64,000 nucleotides of DNA from Acidobacteriota bacterium (GCA_963169195.1 CAUJDN010000112.1:36203-100202); one strand, 5' to 3'. Shown: positions 41,277 through 50,791, counted from the first letter of the stretch. Made by a program: numbers and translations. The notes: a model not told the origin generated them from the letters alone.

Positions 41277-42799
41277 CACTTGTACCGATCCCGTCGCGTG
41301 CGCTTACCGCGGTCCTCGCCGCCATGGTGGCTGGCGGGTTGGCGGTCGGGGCGCCGTCGCCGGCCAACGCGCAGGACGCCACGCGCCTCGCGTGGCTCGA
41401 CACGTCGTTCGACGACTACAGGCTGGACGCCCACATTCCCGGCATGGTCTTCGGCGTCGTGATGGACGGCCGGCTCGTCTACGTGAAGGGCCTCGGCGTC
41501 CAGGACACCGACTCGAAGCGGCCGGTCACATCCGACACGTTGTTCCGGATCGCGTCGATGACCAAGGCGTTCACGGCGCTGTCCATCCTGAAGCTGCGCG
41601 ACGATGGGAAGCTCGCGCTCGACGCGCCGGCCGAGTTGTACGTCCCCGAGATGCGCGGATGGCGCTATCCCACCGAGGACTCGGCCCGGATCCGCGTGCG
41701 CGAGCTCATCACGCACACCGGCGGGCTCGTGACCGACGATCCCTGGGGCGACCGGCAGACCCCGCTGCCGGAGGAGGAGTTCACGCGGCTGCTCCAGGCG
41801 GGCGTGCCTTTCACGCGCCCGCCCGCGACGGCGATGGAGTACTCGAATCTCGGCTACGCGCTGCTCGGCCGCATCATCGCCAATGTGTCCCGGCAGCCGT
41901 ACAAGGACTTCGTGCAGCAGACCATCCTTGGGCCGCTCGGCATGACGGCGACCGGGTACGACGTCACGGCCGCGCCCGCCGAGCGCCGCGCCCTCGGCTA
42001 TCGCTGGGAAGACGACACCTGGACGCTGGAGCCGACCATGGCCCACGGCGCCTTCGGCGCGATGGGCGGCATCCAGACCAGCGCGAACGACTACGCGAAG
42101 TGGGTGGCGTTCCTGCTCTCGGCCTGGCCGCCGCGGGACGGCGCGGACAAGGGCCCGGTGCGCCGGTCGAGCGTGCGCGAGCTGGCGCAGGGGGCGAACT
42201 ATCCGTCCGTGCGCCAGCGGCCGGGGACGAGCGGTGCCGATGCGTGTCGTGAGGCGGTGGCCTACGGGATGGGCATGACCGTCGCGGTGGACTGCGAGCT
42301 GGGCCTCACGCTGAGCCATGGAGGCGGGTACCCCGGCTATGGCTCGCACGTGGTGCTGCTGCCCGACTACGGGGTGGGGATCTTCGCGCTGGCCAACCGC
42401 ACCTATGCCGGGCCGCGCACGCCGGTGTGGGACGCCGCGGTGGCGCTCGTGCGAGGCGGGCACGTGAAGACCAGACCCGCCCCGGTGACACCCGCGCTCG
42501 CCACGGCCTATGCGGCCGTGGGCACGATGTTCACCGCCGGCGCGGTGACGGCCGCGGGCGACGCGCTGGCCATGAACGTCCTCATGGATCGCGACGCCGG
42601 GCATTGGGCGCGGACCCTCGCGGGGTTGAAGGCGCAGGTGGGGACGTGCGACACGACGGCCCCGATCGCGCCGACGGGCGCGCTGTCGGGTGAGTTCACC
42701 TGGCGGTGCGAGCGAGGCCGCGTGCGCGGATCGGTCCTGCTGGCGCCGACGCCCTCACCGCGGATCCAGGCTCTCAGCCTGACGCGCGCCGCCCCGTGA
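41273..42799 (+). CDS. Exported class C beta-lactamase-like serine hydrolase
   Basis: A 508-residue protein with a signal peptide (LTAVLAAMVAGGLAVGAPSPANAQ). Serine-penicillin-binding motifs are present: RIASMTKAFTAL (Ser95, Lys98), MEYSNLGYALLG (Tyr190) and LSHGGGYPGYGSH (His349, replacing Lys-Thr-Gly). This is the beta-lactamase family that includes AmpC, D-aminopeptidases, esterases and peptidoglycan hydrolases. An extra C-terminal domain of about 110 residues follows the catalytic fold. The neighbour 42912-44231 is an AmpG-like muropeptide permease, so a role in peptidoglycan fragments is possible, but true beta-lactamase activity is unproven. Confidence 0.88.
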   Translation: MTLVPIPSRALTAVLAAMVAGGLAVGAPSPANAQDATRLAWLDTSFDDYRLDAHIPGMVFGVVMDGRLVYVKGLGVQDTDSKRPVTSDTLFRIASMTKAFTALSILKLRDDGKLALDAPAELYVPEMRGWRYPTEDSARIRVRELITHTGGLVTDDPWGDRQTPLPEEEFTRLLQAGVPFTRPPATAMEYSNLGYALLGRIIANVSRQPYKDFVQQTILGPLGMTATGYDVTAAPAERRALGYRWEDDTWTLEPTMAHGAFGAMGGIQTSANDYAKWVAFLLSAWPPRDGADKGPVRRSSVRELAQGANYPSVRQRPGTSGADACREAVAYGMGMTVAVDCELGLTLSHGGGYPGYGSHVVLLPDYGVGIFALANRTYAGPRTPVWDAAVALVRGGHVKTRPAPVTPALATAYAAVGTMFTAGAVTAAGDALAMNVLMDRDAGHWARTLAGLKAQVGTCDTTAPIAPTGALSGEFTWRCERGRVRGSVLLAPTPSPRIQALSLTRAAP

Positions 42800-42816
42800 G
42801 AAGACCCCATGTCCCG

Positions 42817-42846
42817 ATCGCTCAATCGTCATTGAATCGCTCAATC
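42817..42846 (+). promoter_or_regulatory. Two direct repeats before the AmpG-like gene
   Basis: ATCGCTCAATC occurs at 42817-42827 and 42836-42846 (19-base period) in a locally A+T-richer gap between the serine hydrolase and the permease. A possible regulator-binding site. Confidence 0.3.
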
Positions 42847-42911
42847 ATCGATCGGCAATCGACATTGGTCAGCATGTTTCCCGGCTCGCTCCGGACAGAG
42901 CGTAGACGACG

Positions 42912-44231
42912 ATGACCCCACCAGCCGTCGCATCGTCCCGCGACTGGCGCGATCGGCTGCCCGCCGGCGCCCGGCCATATGTGGAGGCTGCGCCGCTGGC
43001 CGCGGCGCTGCTCGGCGTCTCGTCGGGCTTCGGCTTCGCGATGATTGGCGCGACGCTCACGACCCGGCTGGCGCAGTACGGCATCCGGAAGAGCGCCGTC
43101 ACGGCCTTCGCCCTGACGTTCCTGGCCTACAACTTCAAGTGGATCTGGGCGCCGCTCGTGGACACGGTCCGCATCCCGTGGCTCGGCCGGTTCGGCCAGC
43201 GGCGGTCGTGGCTGTGGTGTGCCGGCCTGCTGGTGATGGCCTCGGTGGTGTTCCTGGGAACGGCGGATCCCTCGACGGCTCTCCCGGTGGTCGCCGCCGC
43301 TGCGATCGCGGTTGGCATCGCCGGCGCCACCAACGACATCGTCATCGACGCGTATCGCATCGAACTGCTCGAGCCGCGACAGCTGGGAGTGGGATCGGGC
43401 ATGTCGCAGTACGGCTGGCGCATCGGCGCGGCGCTGTCCGGGGCGCTGGCGCTGGTGCTGGCCGCGCGGTACGGGTGGGCGGTCGCCTACGCCGCGTGCG
43501 CCCTGTTCGCGCTGCCGGCCATGCTCGTCGGCGTCGTGATGGGCGAGCCGGCGCGCCGCCGTCCGCCCGCGGCGTCGGCGGGGCTGGTGCAGGCCGTCGT
43601 CGCCTACTTCAGCCCGCTCGTGGAGTTCCTGAAGCGCAGGGGCGCCGTCGTCGTGCTGGTCTTCGTGCTCATCCACAAGATTGGCGATACGCTGGCCAAC
43701 CTGACGCTCCGGCTGCTCTTCGAGGACCTGGGCTTCTCGAACGACGAGATCGCGTTCTACGACGTCGGCGTCGGCTTCATCGCCCTGCTCTCCGGCGTGT
43801 TCGTCGGCGGCGTCATGTACGCCGCGTGGGGGATGAAGCGCGCGGTATTCGTCAGCCTGGTGCTGATGGCCGTGTCGAACTTCAGCTTCGCCGCGCTCGC
43901 CGCGTACGGGCACAGCAACCTGGGCATGGCGGCCGCAATCGGCTTCGAGAACTTCGCCAGCGGCATCGGCGGCGTCGCGGTGGTCGCCTACCTCTCCGCG
44001 CTCTGCAACCTTCGCTTCACCGCCACGCAATACGCCCTGCTCTCGGCGCTCGCCAGCATTGCCGGCCGCTTCCTGACCGGTACCACGGCCGGGGCTCTCA
44101 TCGAGTCGATGGGCTACGTCAACTTCTACCTGCTGACGACGCTGATCGCATTCCCCGGCGTGCTGCTCTACTGGTACATGATCCGGTCCGGCCTGGCGGA
44201 CGTCTCGCTCGGCACGGCGGGCAGGGAATAG
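42912..44231 (+). CDS. AmpG-like MFS permease
   Basis: A 439-residue, about twelve-transmembrane protein. YNFKWIWAPLVDTVRIPWLG, GQRRSWLWCAGLLVMASVV and TNDIVIDAYRIELL are the hallmarks of AmpG and related acetyl-CoA/muropeptide transporters. AmpG imports anhydromuropeptides from cell-wall turnover. The protein is shorter than the E. coli AmpG (about 490), with no extended C-terminal pair. It follows the class C beta-lactamase-like gene by 112 bases. Its end is followed by the large inverted octamer repeat. Confidence 0.85.
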   Translation: MTPPAVASSRDWRDRLPAGARPYVEAAPLAAALLGVSSGFGFAMIGATLTTRLAQYGIRKSAVTAFALTFLAYNFKWIWAPLVDTVRIPWLGRFGQRRSWLWCAGLLVMASVVFLGTADPSTALPVVAAAAIAVGIAGATNDIVIDAYRIELLEPRQLGVGSGMSQYGWRIGAALSGALALVLAARYGWAVAYAACALFALPAMLVGVVMGEPARRRPPAASAGLVQAVVAYFSPLVEFLKRRGAVVVLVFVLIHKIGDTLANLTLRLLFEDLGFSNDEIAFYDVGVGFIALLSGVFVGGVMYAAWGMKRAVFVSLVLMAVSNFSFAALAAYGHSNLGMAAAIGFENFASGIGGVAVVAYLSALCNLRFTATQYALLSALASIAGRFLTGTTAGALIESMGYVNFYLLTTLIAFPGVLLYWYMIRSGLADVSLGTAGRE

Positions 44232-44234
44232 ACA

Positions 44235-44490
44235 GGTTCTGGGGTTCTGGGGTTCTGGGGTTCTGAGGTTCTGGAGGTTCTGAGGTTCTGGAGGTTCTGA
44301 GGTTCTGGGGTTCTGAGGTTCTGAGGTTCGCGGGCTCTGAGGTTCGAGGTGCGAGGCTTCGCCCTCAGCAAACTCCAGAACCTTCAGAACCCCAGAACCT
44401 CCAGAACCCCAGAACCCTCCAGAACCTCCAGAACCCCAGAACCTCAGAACCCCAGAACCCCAGAACCTCAGAACCTCAGAACCTCAGAAC
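44235..44490. repeat. Large inverted array of GGTTCTGG / CCAGAACC units
   Basis: The left arm (44235-44340) is made of GGTTCTG(G/A)GG-type units and the right arm (44375-44490) of their complements, around a 35-base centre. The arms are near-complementary and could form a hairpin of roughly 100 base pairs. The right arm overlaps the last codons and stop of the amidohydrolase. It lies between convergent genes. Confidence 0.85.
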
Positions 44491-46109
44491 CTGTTCCTCT
44501 TCAACACCGTGCCCGCCCGCGTGCCGGTGGGCTTCCCATCGGCGAGCGCCAGCTGCCCGTTGACCAGCACGGTCGAGACGCCGACGGCGTACTGGTGCGG
44601 CTTCTCGAAGGTGGCCATGTCCTTGACGGTGGCCGGGTCGAACACCACTACGTCGGCCTTCAGGCCCGGCCGGATGATGCCGCGATCGAGCAGGCCCATG
44701 CGCGCGGCGGGGAAGCCCGACATCTTCCGCACGGCCTCCTCGAGGGTCAGGACCTTCTTCTCCCGGACGTACACGCCCAGCACGCGCGCGAAGGTGCCGT
44801 AGGCGCGCGGGTGCGGGACGTTCCTGCCGAAGACCGGCACGCCAGGCGCCGCGTCGGACGCAATCATCGTCGCGGGGTGCTTCATGATGCGCACCAGGTC
44901 CTCTTCGTTGATCGCGTGGTAGACGGCGCTGCAGCCGCCCTTCTCGACGATCTCGACCACGAGCTCCGCGGCGCGCTGGATGGTCACCGGACGGCCGCGG
45001 TCGCGAAGCACCTGCGCGAGGCTCTTGCCGGCGAGGCTCGGGTCCCAGGCGCACGCCGCCAGCACCACGTTCCCCGGGTCGCCGCCGCCCCTGTCGGTCT
45101 CGATGTTGGTGGCGATGGCCTCGAGCACCTTGCCGCGCGTGGCCTCGTCGCGCAGGCCCGCGAGCATCTTCTCGCGCCCACCCTCCTGCGCCCACTGCGG
45201 CACGAGCCCGCCCTGGATGGACGTGCTCGACGCCGTGTAGGGATACTGATCGATCGTCGCGTCCACGCCGCGGGCGCGCGCCTCGTCTATCAGGCGCAGC
45301 GTGTCCACGCTCCTCCCCCAGTTCGTCTTGCCGATGATCTTGTGGTGCGTCACCTGCGTGGGGAGTCCCCCGCGCTCGCCGATGGCAATGGTGTCGCGCA
45401 CGCTGTCGAGGACGCGCGCCGCCTCGTCTCTCATGTGCGACTGGTGGATGCCCCCGAACTCGCCGGCGACGCGCGCCAGCTCGATCACTTCCTCCAGCGG
45501 TGCGTAGTTGCCGGGCACGTAGAAGAGGCCGGTGCCGAGGCCGAAGGCGCCCGCGCGCATGCCGGAGCGGACCAGCTCGCGCATCTTCTCCAGCTCCGCC
45601 GGCGTCGCGGCCCGGTTCGCCTGGCCGATGACGGCGCCACGTACCGAGCCGTGCCCGATGAAGACGCCGACGTTGATGGCGGGCTTCGCGGCGGTCACCT
45701 CGTCCAGGAACCCGCCCACGTCCACCGGCCCGCCGCCATCCGGGCCGCCAATCACCGTCGTCACGCCCTGGCGCACGTTGTTCTCGGCGGCCGGGTTGCC
45801 AATCATGTCCTCGCCGCCCTCGCGCGGCTCGACGTGCGAGTGCACGTCCACGAAGCCCGGCGAGACCACGAGGCCCTTCGCCTCGATGACCCGCGCGCCG
45901 GTGGCATCCAGCCCGGGCCGCACCGCGGCGATGGTGTCGCCTTTGATGCCGACGTCGGCGACGAACCACGGGTTGCCCGTGCCGTCCGCGACGCGCCCGC
46001 CCCGGATCACGAGGTCGAAGGTGGGCGCCTGGGTGTGAACGAGCGGCTGCCAGGCGAGCGCGGCCATGGCGGAAGCCAGGAGGAGGGAAGGGAGGAGTCG
46101 GTTGGGCAT
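44484..46109 (-). CDS. Exported D-aminoacylase/N-acyl-D-amino-acid deacylase-like amidohydrolase
   Basis: A 541-residue protein with a signal peptide (LLPSLLLASAMAALAWQPLVHTQA). The amidohydrolase barrel shows IRGGRVADGTGNPWFVADVGI, the metal motif PGFVDVHSHVEP, GLGTGLFYVPGN, THHKIIGKTNWG, a MIASDAAPG aspartate and the closing KADVVVFDPATV. This order fits N-acyl-D-amino-acid deacylases, which remove acyl groups from D-amino acids; dihydroorotase-like relatives are less likely. Export suggests action on cell-wall or environmental D-amino acid derivatives, in keeping with the AmpG and beta-lactamase neighbours. The last residues (RNRF, stop) fall inside the repeat array. Confidence 0.88.
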   Translation of the reverse strand: MPNRLLPSLLLASAMAALAWQPLVHTQAPTFDLVIRGGRVADGTGNPWFVADVGIKGDTIAAVRPGLDATGARVIEAKGLVVSPGFVDVHSHVEPREGGEDMIGNPAAENNVRQGVTTVIGGPDGGGPVDVGGFLDEVTAAKPAINVGVFIGHGSVRGAVIGQANRAATPAELEKMRELVRSGMRAGAFGLGTGLFYVPGNYAPLEEVIELARVAGEFGGIHQSHMRDEAARVLDSVRDTIAIGERGGLPTQVTHHKIIGKTNWGRSVDTLRLIDEARARGVDATIDQYPYTASSTSIQGGLVPQWAQEGGREKMLAGLRDEATRGKVLEAIATNIETDRGGGDPGNVVLAACAWDPSLAGKSLAQVLRDRGRPVTIQRAAELVVEIVEKGGCSAVYHAINEEDLVRIMKHPATMIASDAAPGVPVFGRNVPHPRAYGTFARVLGVYVREKKVLTLEEAVRKMSGFPAARMGLLDRGIIRPGLKADVVVFDPATVKDMATFEKPHQYAVGVSTVLVNGQLALADGKPTGTRAGTVLKRNRF

Positions 46110-46112
46110 GGT

Positions 46113-46173
46113 CTTGGGACTTGGGACTTGGGACTTGGGACTTGGGACTTGGGACTTGGGACTCGGGACGTGG
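46113..46173. repeat. GGGACTT heptamer array
   Basis: About eight tandem seven-base units CTTGGGA lie between the amidohydrolase start (46109) and the ferredoxin-like gene end (46190), degrading to GGGACGTGGGTCG at the right. Confidence 0.8.
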
Positions 46174-46189
46174 GTCGTGGGGCGGAATC

Positions 46190-46483
46190 CTATCTGAGTC
46201 GCCCCGAACGCTTCGGGACGCGGCGCTTCTCGAGGCTCTTGCGCATCCTGCCGCCGCCGGCGACGAGGTCGATGAAGCGGCGCTGGGCCTTCTCCGGGCC
46301 CATGCGCTCGAACCACTCGAGCGAGCCGTTCACGGCGGCGCCCACGACCGGCGCCTCGCAGATGTGCTGGCCGCGGACGTCGGCGACGTCGGCCACCCCA
46401 GCCAGGGATTCCCGCATTTCGTGGTAGGCCTTGTGGTGACGGCAGGTCGAGCCGCGGCAGACGAACACGGTTGGGCGCGGCAT
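46190..46483 (-). CDS. Thioredoxin-like [2Fe-2S] ferredoxin-type protein
   Basis: A 97-residue cytoplasmic protein. VFVCRGSTCRHH gives the first two cysteines of a thioredoxin-like [2Fe-2S] ferredoxin, and HICEAPVVGAAVNGSLEWFERM the third, with the typical (V/I)NG..EWF strand. The fourth cysteine usually found four residues before the third (CxxxC) is absent, so cluster binding may be lost or use another ligand. A basic tail (KSLEKRRVPKRSGRL) follows. The start lies six bases from a TACGCT -10 element. Confidence 0.65.
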   Translation of the reverse strand: MPRPTVFVCRGSTCRHHKAYHEMRESLAGVADVADVRGQHICEAPVVGAAVNGSLEWFERMGPEKAQRRFIDLVAGGGRMRKSLEKRRVPKRSGRLR

Positions 46484-46489
46484 GGAGTG

Positions 46490-46495
46490 AGCGTA
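46490..46495 (-). promoter_or_regulatory. -10 element TACGCT, leaderless spacing
   Basis: TACGCT on the minus strand ends six bases before the ATG at 46483. Confidence 0.4.
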
Positions 46496-46498
46496 CTC

Positions 46499-48058
46499 CT
46501 ACTTCTTCGGCTTCGTACGCTGCAGGAGGCCACGAACCGCGGACTCGGTGCGCCGTCTCAGCTCGTTCTTGACGGCACGCCCGGCCACCTCGCCCAGGCT
46601 GACACCGACGTGCGGCGCCTCGATGGTGCCGGTCACGGTCACCGGCAGCGTGACCTGCCCGCCCTCGGCGGCGTACCGTACGAGGTCGCGGCCGGCCTGC
46701 GCGGTCAGTTCCTTCGAGAGCTTCGCGTCCGCGCGGATGTCGAGCGCGCGACCCTCGACCGTGAAAGTGCCCCCGCCGTCCAGCTCCACGTCCCGAGAGT
46801 CGAACGCCAGGTCGCTCAATGTGACGATGCCGTCGGCGAGGCTGTAGGCCGCGGTCAGGCGGGCGAAACGCTCGCCGCCGGTCACTGGCTGCGCGGCGTC
46901 GGGCTTGCCGAACGCGAGCACGATGGGCCGCACCAGCTGCAGGCCCTTGATCGTTCCATCGGTGATCGTGGCGGAGCCCTGGCCGCGGGCGCGTGCGAGG
47001 GCCCGTGCCGGATCGGTGCCGCGACCTGCGGCGGACAGCGACCCGCTCAGTGTGCCCGTCACCGAACCCGGCTGCCCGGCGAACTCGGTAAGGCGCGCCA
47101 TCTCGACGCCCGCCAGCGATCCTGTCACGGCGAGCGCGGGCTCAACGCCGGACAGGTCCACGCGCATCGATCCGTCGAGCCGCCCGCCGAACACGCCCAC
47201 CGACAGCGGATCGAACGAGACGCCTCCCGGGGTCACGGCGGCGGTAGCCGCGAGCCGCTCGAACGACATGCCGGCCACGTTTCCACGCGCGGCCTCGAGG
47301 ACGAGCGTCAGGTCCATCGGTCCTGCGGGCGGGGCCGCGGCCCCGGCGTTCCCGGCCGAGCCCGGAGGGACGGCCTGCCTGGCGAACTCCTGAGCGAAGA
47401 CGACGAGGCCGTCCAGGTCCAGCGCCTCCGCGGTGATCGTGAGCCGGCCCTTCCGGCCGGCGAGGCTCTCGATGGTCCCCGCGGCCGAGAGCGATGTGAC
47501 GTCGGAGGCCACCGAGGCCGACCGGATCTCCAGCCGATCGCCGTCGAGCGACGATTCCATGTTGACGACGGCCGACCGATCGCCGGCGCGGACGCGCACG
47601 CCCCGCAGCGCCAGCGATCGGACGTTGACCAGCGTCACGCCCTTCGACGGTCCGTCGTCGCTTCCGCCTCCAGCAGCCACGGGCGCGCCGCCGCCCGACG
47701 ACAGGCGGTCCAGTGTCCCGAGCAGGAGCGGCAGGTCGAGCACGCTGTCCTCGACGAGCACCTCGGCATCCTCGATGCGTCGGCTCAGGAGGGCGCGCAT
47801 GGCGGTGCTGACCTCGGTGCGGGCGAGCGTGACGGCTGCCGGCTGTCCAACGACCAGATTCGTGAGGGTCACGCCGGCGCGCGGCCAGAACGACACGTCC
47901 GCGCGTCCAATCGCCACCGGCTGCCCCAGCCTGGCGGATGCCTGCCGCTCGAGCATCTGCCGCACGTGCTCGGGATCGAGCAGCGAGCGGACCAGGAGGG
48001 CGCCGCCCGCGAGCACGAGGACGAGGACGCCGATCGAGACGGCGAGTGCCTTCTTCAT
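46499..48058 (-). CDS. AsmA-family protein
   Basis: A 519-residue protein anchored by one N-terminal transmembrane segment (AVSIGVLVLVLAGGALLV). LGQPVAIGRADVSFWPRAGVTLTNL is the AsmA N-terminal signature; repeated beta-strand blocks follow, and the C-terminal conserved block runs through FDSRDVELDGGGTFTVEGRALDIRADAKLS to GTIEAPHVGVSL. AsmA-like proteins span the periplasm in Gram-negative bacteria and help move phospholipids or shape outer-membrane lipid. The end carries a basic tail (RTKPKK). It lies just upstream of the ferredoxin-like gene. Confidence 0.88.
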   Translation of the reverse strand: MKKALAVSIGVLVLVLAGGALLVRSLLDPEHVRQMLERQASARLGQPVAIGRADVSFWPRAGVTLTNLVVGQPAAVTLARTEVSTAMRALLSRRIEDAEVLVEDSVLDLPLLLGTLDRLSSGGGAPVAAGGGSDDGPSKGVTLVNVRSLALRGVRVRAGDRSAVVNMESSLDGDRLEIRSASVASDVTSLSAAGTIESLAGRKGRLTITAEALDLDGLVVFAQEFARQAVPPGSAGNAGAAAPPAGPMDLTLVLEAARGNVAGMSFERLAATAAVTPGGVSFDPLSVGVFGGRLDGSMRVDLSGVEPALAVTGSLAGVEMARLTEFAGQPGSVTGTLSGSLSAAGRGTDPARALARARGQGSATITDGTIKGLQLVRPIVLAFGKPDAAQPVTGGERFARLTAAYSLADGIVTLSDLAFDSRDVELDGGGTFTVEGRALDIRADAKLSKELTAQAGRDLVRYAAEGGQVTLPVTVTGTIEAPHVGVSLGEVAGRAVKNELRRRTESAVRGLLQRTKPKK

Positions 48059-48164
48059 ACGCTCTGCTATCGGCCTGCACGCGGCGGACCTGCAGTCGGC
48101 CGATGGTGGTCGCGCGCCCGCCGGCCGCAGGCCGGCCTGCCAGAGGCCCACGGCGGGCCCGGCC

Positions 48165-50723
48165 CTACTGCAGCGGTCCGACCCGGGCGAGCCACAGGAC
48201 GGGGTGCTGCCGGACACGCGACTCCTCGACGTCCACCTCGAACTCCGCCACCCAGTCGTTGACCATCCCGGCGTCGACCAGCATCTGCTGCACGCGCCAC
48301 AGGGGATCGCCGGGCCCCCCGGAGATGTGGGTGTGCCGCGCGTTGCGACCCTCCGGATCGAAACGCGGCGCGCCGTGTTCGGCGACATACGCCTCGAGCG
48401 TGGCCTTCACGCGCTCGGGTGTCCACGGCTCGACGGGCGGATCGACCCGGTCCGGTACGTCGAGGGCGGCCGTCACCGCCGCCGCGTCACCGCGCGACCA
48501 CGCCTTCAGCACCTGGAAGATGCGCGCGCGAATCGCGGCCGTGAACGCGCGCCGGTCGGACGTCACGTCGTACGTGCTTCGAACCTCCGTGCTTCGAACC
48601 CCCGTGCTTCGAACCTCCGTGCCTCGAACCCCCGTGCCCTCCCGCATCCGCTCCCATTCCTCGGCGAGCGAAGCGTCGACCCCGCGAACGAGCGACTTGA
48701 AGAACCACTCGATCTCCAGCACCTCGTCGGTCTTGGTCGCGTCGGGCACCGTCTGGCTGAGCACCTTGTAGACGCTGTTGAGGTGACGAAGGAGCAGTCC
48801 TTCCGACCGCTCGAGGTCGTACTCGAGCACGTACTCCTGGAACGACTTGACGGTTTCGAACATCTCGCGCGCGATGGACTTCGGGCGGATGTTCTCCTCG
48901 CCCACCCAGGGATGGCGGTCGGCGAACGCGTTGAACGTGTCGTAGACGAAGTCGCGCAGCGGCTTCGGGTACTCCAGCTTCTCGAGCTCCTCCATCCGCT
49001 GCTCGTACTCCACGCCATCCGCCTTCATCCGGGCGATGGCGCGGTCCTTGAGGCGGTCCAGCTGCCGTCGGAGGATCAGGTCCGGATTCTCCAGGATCGA
49101 CTCGACCAGCGTCAGCAGATCCAGCCCGTAGGTCGGCGACTCCGGGTCGAGCAGCGGGATCGTGTCCAGGAGGTACAGCGACAGCGCCTGGTCCATCGAG
49201 AAGTCGTCCTGCAGTTCCACGTTCACCCGCAGCGTCGCCCCCTCGGGCGTCCTCGGCACGAACTCCACGATGTGACGTGCGACGAGCGCCCGGAACAGCT
49301 GCCAGGCGCGCGTCCGGTGGGCCGGCTTCGCCGACTCCGGCTCGTGCGAGTCCCGCACCAGCGTCTGCATGGCGCGGCAGCCGTCGTCCCGGCGGCTCAG
49401 GACGTTCAGCAACATCGCGTGCGACACCTGGAAACGCGAGACCAGCGGCTCGGGCCGGGCGTTGATGAGTCGGGTGAAGGTGTTGATGTCCCAGTGCACG
49501 TAGTTGTGATCCGGCGGCTTCCGCTTCACCACCCGCTTCCCGTCGCGCGCCTTCTCGCTGAGGCGCAGGTTCTCGATGACGTGCTCGGGCGCCTGCACGA
49601 CGACGAAGCCCCGGTCGTCGAAGCCCTTGCGGCCGGCACGCCCCCCAATCTGGTGGAACTCCCGTGCGCTGAGGTGCGACGTCTTCTGCCCGTCGAACTT
49701 GCACAGCTTCGTGAAGACGACGGTGCGGATGGGGACGTTGATGCCGGCGCCGAGCGTGTCGGTGCCGCAGATCACCTTCAGGAGCCCGAGCTGGGCGAGG
49801 TGCTCGACGAGGACCCGATACTTCGGGAGCAGCCCCGCGTGGTGCAGCCCGACCCCGTGCCGCAGCCACTTGCGGATGGCGCCGCCATAGGGGCTGCCGA
49901 AATCGAACGAGGCGATGCGGTCCGCGATCTCGGCCTTCTGCTCGCGCGTGGCGACCTTCAGGCTCGTGAAGTCCTGCGCGCTGGTTGCGGCGTCCGCCTG
50001 CGTGAAGTGGACGACGTAGGCCGGCACCCGGCCCTCGTCGACCAGCGTCTCGATGGTGTGTGGAAGGGGAATCTCGGCATACGCATACTCGAGCGGCACG
50101 GGCCGCGTCGCCGACTTCACCGTGACCGTCGGCCGCCCATTGAGCATCGTCAGCCGCTGCTCGAAGGGGGTCGTGTCCCCGAGGGTGGCGGACATCAGCA
50201 GGAAGCGCGTCGTCCGCAGGGTGAGCAAGGGGGTCTGCCAGGCCACGCCGCGCTCCCGGTCGGCGTAGTAGTGGAACTCGTCCATCACCACGTGCTGGAT
50301 GTCGGCGCCGGCGCCCTGGCGGAGCGCGATGTTGCCCAGGATCTCCGCCGTGCAGCAGAGGATGGGCGCGTCGCGGTTGACCGAGGCGTCGCCGGTGGCG
50401 AGGCCGACGTACTCCGGCCCGAAGTCGCGACAGAGCTGTATCCACTTCTCGTTGACGAGCGCCTTGATCGGGAACGTGCAGACCGCCCGCTCGTTGCGCG
50501 CCAGCGCCGCGAAGAGCATGGCGGTGGCGACGAGCGTCTTGCCCGAGCCCGTCGGCGTGTTGAGGATCACGTTCCGCGCGTCGAGGAGCGCCAGGATGGC
50601 TTCCTCCTGCGCGGGGTACAGGGCGAGTCCGCGGTCGGCGACGTAGTCGAGGAAGCGGTCGAGGATCAGGTCGCTGGAGACATCCGGGCCGTGAGGCAGG
50701 AGTTCGGTGAGGGTGGGCGCCAC
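48165..50723 (-). CDS. Ski2-like DEAD/DEAH-box helicase with an in-frame 15-base repeat
   Basis: An 852-residue superfamily 2 helicase with a GTG start. Motif I is TPTGSGKT (residues 56-63), motif II is [11 protein letters not shown] (DEFH rather than DEVH), motif III SATLGD, and motif VI is [13 protein letters not shown], all in Ski2/Mtr4 style. A long C-terminal region (about residues 440-850) has no named domain. RNA or DNA unwinding in the cytoplasm is expected. At about residues 697-716 four 15-base repeats encode [19 protein letters not shown], an in-frame insertion in a likely surface loop. A weak TACAAC -10 is nine bases from the GTG. Confidence 0.9.
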   Translation of the reverse strand: MAPTLTELLPHGPDVSSDLILDRFLDYVADRGLALYPAQEEAILALLDARNVILNTPTGSGKTLVATAMLFAALARNERAVCTFPIKALVNEKWIQLCRDFGPEYVGLATGDASVNRDAPILCCTAEILGNIALRQGAGADIQHVVMDEFHYYADRERGVAWQTPLLTLRTTRFLLMSATLGDTTPFEQRLTMLNGRPTVTVKSATRPVPLEYAYAEIPLPHTIETLVDEGRVPAYVVHFTQADAATSAQDFTSLKVATREQKAEIADRIASFDFGSPYGGAIRKWLRHGVGLHHAGLLPKYRVLVEHLAQLGLLKVICGTDTLGAGINVPIRTVVFTKLCKFDGQKTSHLSAREFHQIGGRAGRKGFDDRGFVVVQAPEHVIENLRLSEKARDGKRVVKRKPPDHNYVHWDINTFTRLINARPEPLVSRFQVSHAMLLNVLSRRDDGCRAMQTLVRDSHEPESAKPAHRTRAWQLFRALVARHIVEFVPRTPEGATLRVNVELQDDFSMDQALSLYLLDTIPLLDPESPTYGLDLLTLVESILENPDLILRRQLDRLKDRAIARMKADGVEYEQRMEELEKLEYPKPLRDFVYDTFNAFADRHPWVGEENIRPKSIAREMFETVKSFQEYVLEYDLERSEGLLLRHLNSVYKVLSQTVPDATKTDEVLEIEWFFKSLVRGVDASLAEEWERMREGTGVRGTEVRSTGVRSTEVRSTYDVTSDRRAFTAAIRARIFQVLKAWSRGDAAAVTAALDVPDRVDPPVEPWTPERVKATLEAYVAEHGAPRFDPEGRNARHTHISGGPGDPLWRVQQMLVDAGMVNDWVAEFEVDVEESRVRQHPVLWLARVGPLQ
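48574..48633. repeat. Four tandem 15-base repeats inside the helicase gene
   Basis: Units GTGCTTCGAACCTCC, with C/T variants, run at 48574, 48589, 48604 and 48619. Fifteen bases keeps the helicase frame. The unit resembles a piece in the centre of the 44235-44490 array (GAGGTTCGAGGTGCGAGG). Confidence 0.85.
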
Positions 50724-50791
50724 GCAGCCTCTGTTGTACCGCAAGACGCCGTCCCCCCGGTGTCTCCGGCGCGCGAGCGCGCGAGGTGGGA

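Noticed and set aside
44235..44490. A CRISPR array
   Set aside because: Units are 8-10 bases with no unique spacers and the array is an inverted pair. No cas genes are nearby.
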